64,000 nt of DNA from Jacaranda mimosifolia (taxonomy: Eukaryota; Streptophyta; Magnoliopsida; Lamiales; Bignoniaceae): the NCBI GenBank assembly GCA_018894105.1, contig CM032128.1, forward strand, positions 25,153,001 to 25,217,000. Direction: 5' to 3'. Positions within the stretch are counted from its first letter, which is position 1. Each line of letters starts with the position of its first letter. Below the pieces are notes generated by a model. That model was not told the DNA's origin and did not search any database. It saw nothing but the letters and a program-made list of their open reading frames with translations. The position numbers and the translations under genes are program-made. Shown here piece by piece: positions 25,401 through 36,469 of the stretch.

Positions 25401-27273
25401 ACCTGCTTACCATCTTGTGGATATGGAATTGACTGTTCTATGTACACAGTGGTTCCTGAAGAGAAGGAAAAACATAATTGGGTCAAGATAAGTGTTACCT
25501 TGAGATATAGACCAGGTAGACAGATATTAGCTTTTGTTATCGCATTTTTAATAAAAGTAGTTATCTTGAATAAAAACATGGTTAATCAGAGAGAAATCTT
25601 ACATTTTACCAACCACCATGGCTAACTAAACAGATTTACATGCTAACCCATGAGAATACAGTTCATCTCACTATCCTGCAATTTATTTCATGGGTGCAGA
25701 ACACTTGCATTGTTTTTCTACCCAGGACAAATGAGAAGATGAATTCATGCTATTATAAATACAAGATTGCAGGCTCACCCAGTCAGGTAAGAGTTAATCA
25801 AATAAGATTTTGTTGCATTGCAACAACATGAAATTTAATTAGTGGTTCTCTAATTTAAACAAATGCTCTTCAAGGTAGCCAGACAAATCAAATTGAGTAG
25901 CTGGAGCTCATAAAACAGTTAAGCAATATAACATACCAATTGGAGCATCAACACTTTGAAGCAATTGAATAATAGACTTTGCATCTAGACGCTTCCGGAC
26001 TCTTTTGCCAACCAGCACTTTCAAGTGAGGAGAATCATAAACCTATAAGATAGGAGAAGAGAAGTAATATGAAGTAAACAAGTATCAAAGAGATAAACAC
26101 CCGTCTTCAGTTATTACGATGAGTTGTACTAACTAACAGAAAGAAAAGATGAACAAAATAACAGAAAAGTGCATACTGTTCATCTTCCTTCCTGCCTTCT
26201 CATATTAAAATGCAATGATATAGAATGCATGAAGCATGAGCGGGTTGGAGTAATGAATATTTTAAATGGCTGAAAATAGTTGCAGCGCTCATCCATCATC
26301 TCGCAGCACTGAATAACCATGAGACACAATGCGTGAGGGGATTCAAGTAATGAACCATACAATATGTAATACTAAACATGTTGGCACTATGGTAATATCG
26401 CAGTTAGAACTCGTGAAACAGTAAATTTGTCTTGATCACATCAACGAAAAGAAAGCTGAAAACGTTGGCAGTTTATCATGCAAAAACTGAGCCTTAGAGC
26501 AGACCAGCAGAAGAAAAATATATATAAAGTACCACGGCACAATACATGCCCTAGAATTCACGGCATCAATAGGCTATATCCAAGACAATGGGTCACAATG
26601 CAATTAGCTAAATACCCTTCCTAAAATTTCTATCTCAAAACTAAAGCTTGGAACCACGAGGAAACACCCAACATCTGAAGCAGGGCATAGAAGTCATCAT
26701 GCATAGAATTCTACATTCCTAATAGAAAAGAAAGTCACATAAAACAAATTATGCGTAGACAATAATTGTACAACTTCTGAAGCATGATGTTTGCTCCAGT
26801 ATCCAGCACACCAACGACAAACCGCCAATTTACACCACCTGAGGAGTATTGTCGGGCTCCAGAACGGCCATGGCTCCAGAAAGATCCGGGTCGACCCCGA
26901 TTACCCACCCCGAGTCCGCATTGCAGCAGTCGGAGTCTTTTGAAGCCCGATTCTTATCATTCTCCGGCAAAGGGCAGGTAAGGGACTCTAACCAGTTCAA
27001 TCTAAGCTGATGGGGGTCTAAATTCACCTTTTTATCCCTTGTGGTGTCCCTTCTACTGCCATTGGACCTGGGTTTCGGAGTTGAGGGTTCTGGAACTGTT
27101 ACTGTTTCGGGGTCATGGATGCTCGTAGTGGGAGCTGCGGCGGAGGAGGTGGTGGAGAAGAGCCTAAATGCGGCGGGAGTGAGGCGGAGAAGTAGCGGTG
27201 GAGCTGGTTTGAAGGCGATTGGTGGGGTCATTAAACATTGGGGTTTTGGAGGGAAGACTGCTAGTGTTTCCAT
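22492..27273 (-). CDS. MOC1: Chloroplast Holliday-junction resolvase MOC1 (6 exons)
   Basis: Cleaves four-way DNA junctions in plastid nucleoids so that chloroplast DNA can segregate (known for the family). Exons, minus strand: 27273-26839, 26042-25937, 25455-25403, 23815-23684, 23465-23393 and 22583-22492. They splice at GT-AG sites to 891 nt, 296 aa. Residues 1 to about 60 are rich in Pro, Ala, Ser and Thr with few acidic residues, as in a plastid transit peptide. The RNase H/RuvC-like core begins [20 protein letters not shown] (123-142; Asp128 is the likely first catalytic acid). It continues with [37 protein letters not shown] (Glu187), [14 protein letters not shown] and [20 protein letters not shown] (Asp265, Glu270). 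All expected acidic positions are present, so the gene looks functional. The start METLAV is preferred to an upstream in-frame ATG at 27352-27354, which lies in AT-rich DNA and would put a hydrophobic stretch before the transit peptide. Confidence 0.93.
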
Positions 27274-28337
27274 GAAAATTATGAGCAGAATTGAGAAAGC
27301 AAATGTTGGATAAATATAATACTTAAAACAAAAAATAAAATATACATTTTTCAATTAATGGGCCGAATCTGTAGCTGAACTGGACCTCAAGTTTATCTGG
27401 GCCGGGCAGAATCTTATTCCCCGACAACATGATTACTTTTATTGGCTCAAATCCTGTCCCAAACCTAATGCAATTACTGTTACTTGTATGTAAATTTCAA
27501 TGGCCCATTTTAGTCAAATAAAAACATCGTGAAAGAAAGTAAATGAAAAGCAGGGCTTCATAGGGCAAAAAAATGGGATAGCTTGTTTACTTTACTCTGC
27601 TTCTTGTGAATTAGAGAAACAAAATGGTTTGAAATATCCATAAATGTGCTTGAATAGACTTTTCGCCTCTACGAAATTACAAATTGAATTATTTAAAAAT
27701 TGGACTGCTGGTTCATCTGTCAAAATCATACATTTTTTAATAATATGCTATTTTTTCCATTACCTAAACAACTCATTTTGTAGTTAAAAAGTTGTCTAAT
27801 TAATTTCGATTTATTCCATATCAAAGTGAATCTTTATCTATCTAAATCTATTTAAATATATAGCTATCAGATTGCGGTTTCATATACCAAAGATTTTTAT
27901 ATCATCATATTCGATATTTTTGTTTCATTTTGGGCAGCAGCCGTAGCCCGCAACACAGCATTTTAAGAATGATAAGAAGATTATTCGGAGGAGGCTAGAT
28001 AATTTTTGTTTGGGTAGAGGTGCGTAGAATATGGCAGAATATATTGTATTTTTGTTTGAATATTTTAGAATATGAGTGTGGATAAAGTGATAACCTATTC
28101 ATTTATAGACCTAAATTCTAGCCCAGCAAAGTACTTTCATGGACTTTGGCAAACAGGGCCTAATTTGATTGACATTATTACCAACGTGTTATCTTTTTCA
28201 AACATAATACCTGCCCAATAAAGAATAGAACTATACATTATAATTAATTTTCACTAAATTCATAATGTATACAAAATATAAAGTTTTTATTTTCCGATTT
28301 TTGTTATGCTTGGGATGTGTGTGAAAATATATATTAA
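27274..28337. other. MOC1 upstream region and intergenic DNA
   Basis: Contains the presumed MOC1 promoter and 5' UTR next to 27273. No TATA box or other specific site could be assigned. The rest is AT-rich and without recognisable features. Confidence 0.45.
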
Positions 28338-28740
28338 GGGCTAGTTTGGTTGGGACATTATCATCCGTTTGGTTGGAGTGATAATAAACACTCAAGCCTA
28401 CACGAATATCAAAAGTCCATGCTTATATGTGCAATTTTCATGATAAATTAACTTACCGTCCCCTATGTAATTATTCATCCATAAGTCTACTCCTTGTGTT
28501 GAAATTATCTATCTACCTTTTAATTTTTGAAATTATGAATTTTATATTTGAGTAAAAGATGAAAAGATAATTTATTAGATGTAATCAAGATGTTTTAATG
28601 TTGAACCAAACACAACAATTATGTGGATCCACATAAAAATAATCATGCAAACTAAACTATAGCGCAATGATAAATAATTACACAAATTATCACATGATAA
28701 AAAATCATGAGATAACTTAAAAATCGAACCAAACTAGCCC
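28338..28740. mobile_element. Tourist-like MITE (PIF/Harbinger type), 403 bp
   Basis: It starts GGGCTAGTTTGGTT and ends AACCAAACTAGCCC, a perfect 14-bp terminal inverted repeat. The flanks are TAA on both sides (28335-28337 and 28741-28743), the 3-bp target duplication typical of PIF/Harbinger elements. No coding capacity. Confidence 0.85.
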
Positions 28741-30025
28741 TAAGGGTAAATTGGATTTTGCTTGTATTAAATATAATAATATACAAAAGAGTAGGATAAT
28801 AAGAGGTGCATAGCATATCACCATTTCACCTTGGATCATATACTATTAAATATAGCATAGTTTTGTGCTTATCCGATTATGCAACTTTGATTCTAATTAT
28901 GCAATTTTGGCCAAGTATCAAATTCTTAAAATTTTGAGTATTTTAATTCAATTAAAATATTTTTATTAGTTGTTAATTATTATCTCTAACCGATATGATT
29001 ATATCTTGTCTCTAATTTCTTTCATCCAAAATCCAAAATATATTTAATAATATTTCATAATCTTTATTATAGAGCTAGAAGTTTGAGAAATGAATAATAA
29101 TAATATTTTTTAAATATGTAAAATATTTTTAGATAAACTATATCTATAGTATATAACAAATAATTTAATTTGAAGAATATTTCAATTATAAAAAATTACT
29201 TTCTACAAAAACTATAAACTTTCAACTTTATTTTTATGTTATTAATTAATATAAATTACTTTAGTTTTTAATAATATAATAATAGAGAACTCATTTTCAA
29301 TTATTTGAAATAAGTTCTTTTATATGGGACATATATAGAGTGGACATAATTGAAAATTTTCGAAAGCTTGACAGATGACTGCTTAAATAGCAAATAATAT
29401 TGAATTTATATTTTGAATATATTTAGTTAAATAATTTTATAAGTATATCACATACATTTATTTTAATATTTTTTATTACATTAATTCATAAAAAATATTT
29501 TTACATGAATTGATTATGTCAAATCTAAAAAGTTTGACTGAAAGTAAATATCCATTTAATTATTTATAGATTTTTATGTACTTATAAAAGAAACTTATAT
29601 ATGACAGAGTGATATTTTATTTTGAATTTAATATTGAAAATTTACTTATTATGATATATTCATGTTCATAATGCATGTCATTTGATAATTTTAGAAATAA
29701 TAAAATAACTGTATATATAAATAAATATAAATAAATTTACTTATTAGAGTTATATAGAATATTCAGAGATATTTTAATTTATAAAAATTGCATGTTACAA
29801 GCTACATATTGAATTAATTATCAAATAATACCTGAGTTATTTCATGGATAAAGTTCAAAAAAAGTTATATATTTATTCTAACAAAAAATACTTAATATTT
29901 AAAATTTTCAAATATTGTCAAAAATTTTAATTGTAACTTCCACATTATTAAGAAATCATATAAAAAAAAGCTTTATATTTAAAAAAAATTATTTACTTGT
30001 CATATCAAAATATGCGCATGTATAA

Positions 30026-30026
<1 letters not shown>

Positions 30027-30064
<38 letters not shown>
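30027..30064. repeat. (TA)n(TG)n compound microsatellite
   Basis: TA repeats run from 30027 to 30042, followed directly by TG repeats to about 30064. Element B has only a short TA-rich stretch at the corresponding place, so the expansion is specific to element A. Confidence 0.85.
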
Positions 30065-30065
<1 letters not shown>

Positions 30066-30301
30066 AATTTAAAAAGTGCATTAATTAAATATTCTGCTCT
30101 ATTTTTATTTTCTTAATTCTTTCATTTATTTCTTTAAATTTTATTATTTTAAATTTTTTTGTATAATTTATAAACTTAGAATTAGCAGTTTTTCATATTC
30201 CACAACTTATTTAAGTACAATTATCTTCAAAAATAATATCTTTAAATTGAAATATTCATATTATTTTACATAATTAGTAATATATTTTGTTTTTTTAAAT
30301 A

Positions 30302-31221
30302 GGGTAAAATCCACTTTAGCCCCTTGTACTCAAATTTCGTCTTACTTTATCCCTCTGTACTTTTAATTGCATCACTTTACTTTCCCGTACTCTCAATTTT
30401 ATTTAAATTATTCAATTTTATTAAATTCTCTCCATCTCCTTAACACTGTTAACTTTTTCTTTTTAAAAGACGAAGTTGACCATAATTTTTAATTGTTCAT
30501 TTAACAAATAAAACCCATATTCTTCATAAAAAAGAAAAATTTATATTTAAAAATTTAGAAATATAAAATCACCAAAGACATATAATGGAAACAAGGTTCT
30601 TAAAGACCGACTTTAAATGCACATATGAAATCTCACTTACACGTAGTTTTGTTGCTACTTTGTGCTAAAGGTAATGTTTTTTTTTTATTATTTATTTTTG
30701 ATGATTTTATAGAGGGATGTATTAGGTAATAAAACAGAATTAGTAAAGCAATTATATGGAGGAAAAAAATGCGGTTTGCATATTATTAATTTGAGTTTTC
30801 TTTAATAAAAATCATTGTTTCATCTAGAGATGTACTATTAGTATATAATGCAAGTTTTTGATATATTTGTAGTGCAATTAATAGTGATGTTCGAATTTCA
30901 TCTTTCAACATTCAGCTTGGATCTTTTAATTTAATTTTAATACATTATTTTGTATAAAATTTTTGTATTCATATAAGAGAAGGGTAGCTGGGAGAGATTG
31001 GCAAAACAATATTGAGATATAGGTATTTTGGATATATTAATATAAAATATGGTGATCTAACTATTTTTGCTTGGTTTGCTATTATAAATTGAAGAGGCTT
31101 TAACGTTGTTAAAGTAAGCGAAGCAAAATTGAGAGTACAAGAAGGTAAAGTGATGTAATTAAAAGTACAGGGGGTAAAGTGAGACGAAGTTGAGTACAAA
31201 GGAGTAAAGTAGATTTTATCC
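30302..31221. mobile_element. MULE-type MITE with 9-bp target duplication, 920 bp
   Basis: The terminal inverted repeats are about 98 bp. The left starts GGGTAAAATCCACTTTAGCC; the right, reverse-complemented, starts GGATAAAATCTACTTTACTC. Both continue TTGTACTCAA, GTCTyACTTTA, CTGTACTTTTAATTrCATCA and CGTACTCTCAATTTT-like words. The flanking duplication ttttaaata is perfect at 30293-30301 and 31222-31230. Nine-bp duplications and long TIRs are the hallmarks of Mutator-like elements. The interior has no recognisable gene. Confidence 0.88.
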
Positions 31222-31344
31222 TTTTAAATACTAAAAATAGTTATGATTCATTTTTAATGACATGAAGTAAAATGAATATTATCATAAAATAAATTATTTT
31301 AATATTAAAATTATTTTCGATGCATCGCACCAAGCACATGCTAT

Positions 31345-31713
31345 TTGATCATATAGGGTTCTATACTTGCCTAAAATAATTTATACTATTTATAAAAATG
31401 ATACATATTTTGCATATTGATATATATATATATTTTTTTTGACACTGCATATTGATGTAATTAATATCTTCAATAATTAAAATTTAATATATAATTATTA
31501 TTGTGCATATGGATATGACTTCAGGAGAATACAGAACACGTCTCAAAATGATTCATTTAAATGTTATTTTAATTGAACAACTCCCGACTTTTCAATAGTA
31601 TTGTTATAAAACACAATCTAAAATAAAATTATAATTGAAGCCGGTGCTCATCTCCTAACTTTTGGGGATTAAATATAAAAAATTCCTATTAGCATATTGT
31701 TATATTTAATTAA
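31345..31713. other. Spacer between inverted Helitron-like elements A and B
   Basis: AT-rich, 369 bp, with no recognisable feature beyond a short TA run near 31420-31432. It would be the loop if the two flanking arms were transcribed together. Confidence 0.5.
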
Positions 31714-33104
31714 CTAGTATGTGTCCGGTGTGATGCATCAAAAAGAAATTTAATATTGAAATAATTTATTTTATAATAATATTTATTTTATTTCATATGA
31801 TTAAAAAATGAATTAGAATTATTTCTAGTATTTAAAGAAATAAAATCTATTACTAATTAAATAAAATAATAAGAAAATTTCAATTTAAAGATATTATATT
31901 TGAAAATAATTTGTACTTAAATAAATTGTGGAATATGAAGAATTGTTAACTTTAAATTTATAAATTATACAAAAAAATTTAAAATGATAAAATTTGAAAA
32001 AATAAATGACAAAAAAATAAAAGTAGAGCAAAATATTTAACTAAATATGATTTTTAAATTAGATATATATTTATATATACATATTTTGATATTATAAGTA
32101 AGCAAATAATTTTTTTAACATATAATTTTTTTTTATATGATTCTTAATGATGTGGAAATTATAGTTACTATTTGCATGACATTTGAGATTATAAAATGTT
32201 AAGTGTTTTTTATTAGAGTATATATGTAATTAATCTCTTAATACTTTCTCTATGAAAATAACTTACATTAGGTTATTGTTTGATAACTAATTCAGTATGT
32301 AGCTTGTAACATGTAATTTTCATAAACTAAAATATCTCTTAATATTCTATATACCTCTAATAAGTAAAATTTATTTATATATGTAGTTATTTTATTATTT
32401 TTAAAATTATAAAATAATGTATATTATGTACATGAATAAAATAATAAGTAAATTTTCAATATTCAATTCAAAAGAAAATATCACTCTCTCATATGTAAGT
32501 TTCTTTTATAAATATATAAATATGTACAATTAAATGGATACTTGCTTTTGGTCAAACTTTTTCGATCTAACATCATTAATCCATATAAAAATATTTTTTA
32601 TGAATTTTATAAGCAAAAATATTAAAATAAAGTAGGTGATATAATTATAAAATTGTTTAACTAAATATATTGAAAAATATGAAAATTGATATTATTTTCT
32701 ATTTAAGTAGTCATTTATCAAACTTTTAAAAATTTTCAATTATGTCAACTATATATATATATGTCCCATATAAACAAATTTATTTCAAATAAGTGAAAAT
32801 GAGTTCTCTATTATATTACTAAAAAGCCAAAATGATTTAAATTAATAATATAAAAATAAAGTTCATAGTTGTTCCAGCCTTGCAGGAAGTAATTTTTTAT
32901 ATTTGAAATATTCTTCATATTAAATTATTTATTAAATTATATATATAGTTTTATCAATTTTTTTACATGTACAAAAAATATTATTTTAAAAATAATTAAA
33001 ATTTAAAGATTTTGATAAATTGAGCTCTTACATATCAGTTAATTTATAATTATTCATTTCACAAACTTCTAACTATTTAATAAAAAATATGAAATATTAT
33101 TAAA
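31714..33104 (-). mobile_element. Helitron-like element B
   Basis: Read on the minus strand it ends TGCATCACACCGGACACATA then CTAG followed by T, a plausible Helitron 3' end (hairpin, about 10 nt, CTAG, inserted before T). It is homologous over its length to A (inverted) and to C (direct). It keeps the uninterrupted sequence at the point where A carries the 920-bp MITE. No coding region. Confidence 0.5.
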
Positions 33105-33821
33105 CTAGCATGTGACCGGTGTGATGCACTGAAAAGAATTTTAATATCGAAATAATTTATTTTATAATAATATTTATTTTACTTAATGTGATTAAAAATG
33201 AATCGCAATTATTTTTGGTATTTAAAGAAACAAAATCTATTATTAATTAAATAAAATAATATAAATATTTTAATTTAAAAATATTATGTTTGAAGATAAT
33301 TTGTACTCAAATAAGTTGTGGAATATAAAGAATTGCTAACTCTAACTTTATAAATTATACAAAAAAATTTAAAATGATAAATTTTTTAAAAAATAAATAA
33401 AATAATTAAGAAAATAAATAGAGAATAATATTTAACTAAATACGCTTTTTAAGTTAGATATATATATATATATATTTATACATACATATTTTGATATGAT
33501 AAATTAGCAAATAATCTTTTTAGAATATAAAGTTTTTTTTATATGATTTCTTAATGATGTGGAAGTTACAGTTACAATTTTCATGACATTTGATATTTTT
33601 AAATATTAAGTTTTTTTGTTAGAGTAAATATGTGTACTTTTTTTTTACAAAAATAACTTACATCAGATTATTATTTAGTAACTAATTCACTACATAGCTT
33701 GTAACATGCAATTTTTATAAACTAAAATATCTCGTAGTATTCTATGTAATTGTAATAAGTAAAATTTATTTATATATGTAGTTATTTTAATTATTTTTAA
33801 AATTATCAAATAACATATTGT
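33105..33821 (-). mobile_element. Helitron-like element C, truncated by a gypsy LTR
   Basis: It is directly repeated with respect to B. Its minus-strand end reads TGCATCACACCGGTCACATG then CTAG followed by T, and homology to B continues to about 33815. There it stops at the LTR boundary at 33822. It abuts B head to tail. Confidence 0.5.
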
Positions 33822-34473
33822 TGATGGTGATTTTAGTATATGGGCTCTTGAATCTCTGCCTGAAGGGACCGCTCGACCAGAAAGATGGAATTTGAAAATG
33901 TGAGTTAGATCCAACAGCCACAGAACAAACGTTGGGCTAGTCGAGAGAGTCCTTGGCTATGACCCTTTAATGGTTAAGTCAGTATTTCGACTTGAGAGTA
34001 ATTGGATAGAGTAACAATTCAAAGATAGTATCAAAGCTTACTCTTATTTCTGAAGGTGAGGTATTTATAGTGTTTACTTAGGAATAAAAAGATGGGTTTC
34101 TCCTTAATATATTTCAAACACTGTTCCCATAAGTAGGGGCATTTTAGGTCTTTTCGACCTAAGTTAGAGCTTCACACGTCACTAATTGGCCGGAGAGGAA
34201 ATCCATACCGCCATTAATGCGGAAGTAATTTTCCGTCAAGCCAATTAATACGGACAGTCTAGTGGTTGAGACGCATTTAATGCGGATGCGATAGGTGGCA
34301 GAGGTGCCATTAACTATCATTAATGCTCTTGTTTCACTCAAACCAACCTCCTGGTCAGGAAATTCGACCTCTATAGTCGAAATAGGGGTATCTGCGCCTC
34401 CAAGATGCTCTATTAGGCCTTAAGCCCCATAGGTTGGGTAGGTTATAGGCCTATTAGGCGCCTACCCATATCA
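33822..34473 (-). repeat. 3' LTR of gypsy 1
   Basis: On the minus strand it starts TGATATGGGTAGGCGCC directly after a purine tract (GGAGTGGGGAGGACTCA). Gypsy 2's LTR likewise starts TGATATAGGGTAGCCC after its own purine tract. The other end is …CCATCA at 33822 (a start at 33819 is also possible). A minus-strand TATAAATA lies at 34062-34069, a likely LTR core promoter. Confidence 0.7.
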
Positions 34474-34719
34474 TGAGTCCTCCCCACTCCATAGTTCGAC
34501 CGTAACACGATCGGGGTTAAGAGTAGCTAGATGAAATTATGGTTAGTATATCGACGAGAATCATTGGAGCGGGAAAAAACATTTTAAATCTCTACCAGGT
34601 TAATAAAGGCGGGAGCCCTTATAGGCAATTACACGGATATTTATGCAGAGGTGACCAGATGTTATGCAATTATTAGCCGATTATCGATCAATTTAACCGG
34701 TTGGCATTCTTGTCTCGCC

Positions 34720-34727
34720 TATAAATA
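34720..34727 (+). promoter_or_regulatory. TATA box facing the antisense frame of gypsy 1
   Basis: TATAAATA in the context GCCTATAAATAG, on the plus strand, opposite to the retrotransposon's own transcription and about 150 bp upstream of the antisense frame. The same GCCTATAAATA stands upstream of the equivalent frame in gypsy 2. Confidence 0.55.
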
Positions 34728-34879
34728 GTTGCTTTCACCATTTATTTTTTACTTTTACCGTATCACATTGAGGTCGAGCTGTGAGGATTTGAGATCGACT
34801 TTTAAATAATCTTCAGCCTTTAAATTTCTGCACGCATCATTCTTAAGTCTTTCTCCCCTGTCATATAAATTTTCCTATT

Positions 34880-36330
34880 GATATCTGCTCATAGTATATC
34901 AAGTTTAAGTAATAATTTTGAGGCTACATGTTCCATATATGCCTCGACTAGCGAGGTAGACTCAAGTAAGTCGTCTAGTGGGATGTCATAATCTCCCAAT
35001 GAACCTGAGTTGGGTGTATCAGATGGGGTGTTGGAAGTAGATGAGGGGGTAAGTCCTTCTAACCCTGTTGTCGATGAAGCTGGGCCCTCTGAGCCCATGA
35101 TTAAAGAGACGGGGCTATTAGAAGAAATAGATAAACCTCCCAGGTCAAGGGGTAGGCTATTCATGACCACTTATTATAGTGATATTGTATCGACAGTATC
35201 TTCAAATGACCTTAGGTCTATTAGGTCGAAGTACCATATACCAAACAAGTTCGAACTAATTAAGCTAATGACTTCTGATAGAATGCACACCCCTCCCGAG
35301 GAGTGTATAGCTGTCTTTGAAGATGCCATGAAGCGTGGTCTTAGGTTCCCTCTACTTAATCCTGTAGTCGACTTACTGAGAGGTCTACAAGTTTGTATAA
35401 GTCATCTTCTGCCCAATTGCTTCTTTCTTATGTGTAGCTTTATCGTTCTAATGGCTATTCTTGATCAACCCCCTTCGTAGGCTAACTTTAGCCATCTATT
35501 TCATTTGCCCATGTCTCGAAAGTTGTTTTTGGTTGGGAGTCAGGATTTTATTATTTGATAGCTCGACCGCGCAAAAAAATCTTTAGAACCCTATCTTCCT
35601 TCCATGGCCAAAAGTGGAAAGAGAGGTATTTTTATGTTCGATCCCCAGACGGGGTCGGTTTTAACATTCTGAGAGGGTGGTTGATGGGTAAGGTCGAGAT
35701 AAATACAGATGAGAACCCATCGTGGAACAACATCTTTGTCCACGATCTCCTTGAGTTTGATGAAATGGATGCTTCCGTACCCAATTGAGGTTGCATGCTA
35801 ATGCACACTTAGGTAGAAACTAACCTTCGTAGTTTATGTAATTTGTTATTCGTATGCCTATCTTTCTGATCGACATTCTGATTGTCATTCATTTATCTTT
35901 CAAGTTAAGCAGTCATGAGCTGCGCGAGGCAGATAGCAATGCGAAAATACCAAGAGGTGTAAGAGCATCAGGAGGCTATCGCTGCTTGTTGAGCAAATTC
36001 TATTCAACCTGCTGGGGCTAGCCCGACGGCTTAAGGAGCTCAACTTGCCATTGTTCAAAGTACTGGAGTGGCAAGTGCCTATCTTCGCGGCAAAAAAGGA
36101 AGGCTATTGAGACAGCGGTGCAAAATGTCCCAAAGAAGACTATGGTCGAAAAAGGAAAGAAAAAGGTGAATGAACCTGACGAGGCCACTGATGCGACGCT
36201 ACCGCCTGAATGTTTGTGCAATCTACCTACGTTTCCTAATCTACGATTTGGTGAAAAAGTGGGGGTGTCGAACACGGCGACCATGATGGGTGCCGATTCA
36301 ACATTGGTGATGCCTCTAGCCATGTTATAG
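34880..36330 (+). pseudogene. Antisense accessory frame of gypsy 1 (Transposase_28-like)
   Basis: Plus-strand segments at 35010-35480 (156 aa), 35555-35788 (77 aa) and 36118-36330 (70 aa) together resemble the plant 'putative gypsy-type transposon' family (Pfam Transposase_28). The first has RGRLFMTTYYSDIVSTVSSN, a YHIPNKFEL segment, an acidic Glu/Asp stretch and GLRFPLLNPVVDLLRGLQV. The second has WKERYFYVRSPDG, and the third is Lys/Glu rich. It is homologous to the minus-strand frame at 58248-60740. Stops and frame changes separate the parts. It lies between pol and the 3' LTR, convergent with pol, which ends at 36470. The role of such frames is not known to me. Confidence 0.65.
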
Positions 36331-36469
36331 TTGAATTATACAATTTTGATCATGTGACAAAGGGTTCATCTTGGTTGTTCTGTTATAGTTGGATCATATA
36401 ATTTTGATCATGCGACTACGGGGTCGCAAAATAACATTCATTAGAACATGTCATTTTGTACAATCCAGT

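Larger units (their letters stand above)
29041..31344 (+). mobile_element. Helitron-like element A, split by a MULE-type MITE
   Basis: It is the inverted homologue of element B (31714-33104). For example, the words around AATAGAGAACTCATTTTCAA (29281-29300), the GGGACATATATAGAG block near 29330 and ATAAAAGAAACTTATATATG near 29590 all reappear reverse-complemented in B. The right end reads GATGCATCGCACC, a short spacer, then CATGCTAT, which resembles a Helitron 3' hairpin followed by CTRR (here CTAT). The left limit is set by where similarity to B ends. A 920-bp MITE interrupts it at 30302-31221. No Rep/helicase gene is present, so it is non-autonomous. Confidence 0.5.

Noticed and set aside
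34889..35170. 93-aa minus-strand frame opposite the antisense gene of gypsy 1
   Set aside because: It mirrors the Ser/Asp-rich plus-strand frame (shadow coding) and has no counterpart in gypsy 2.
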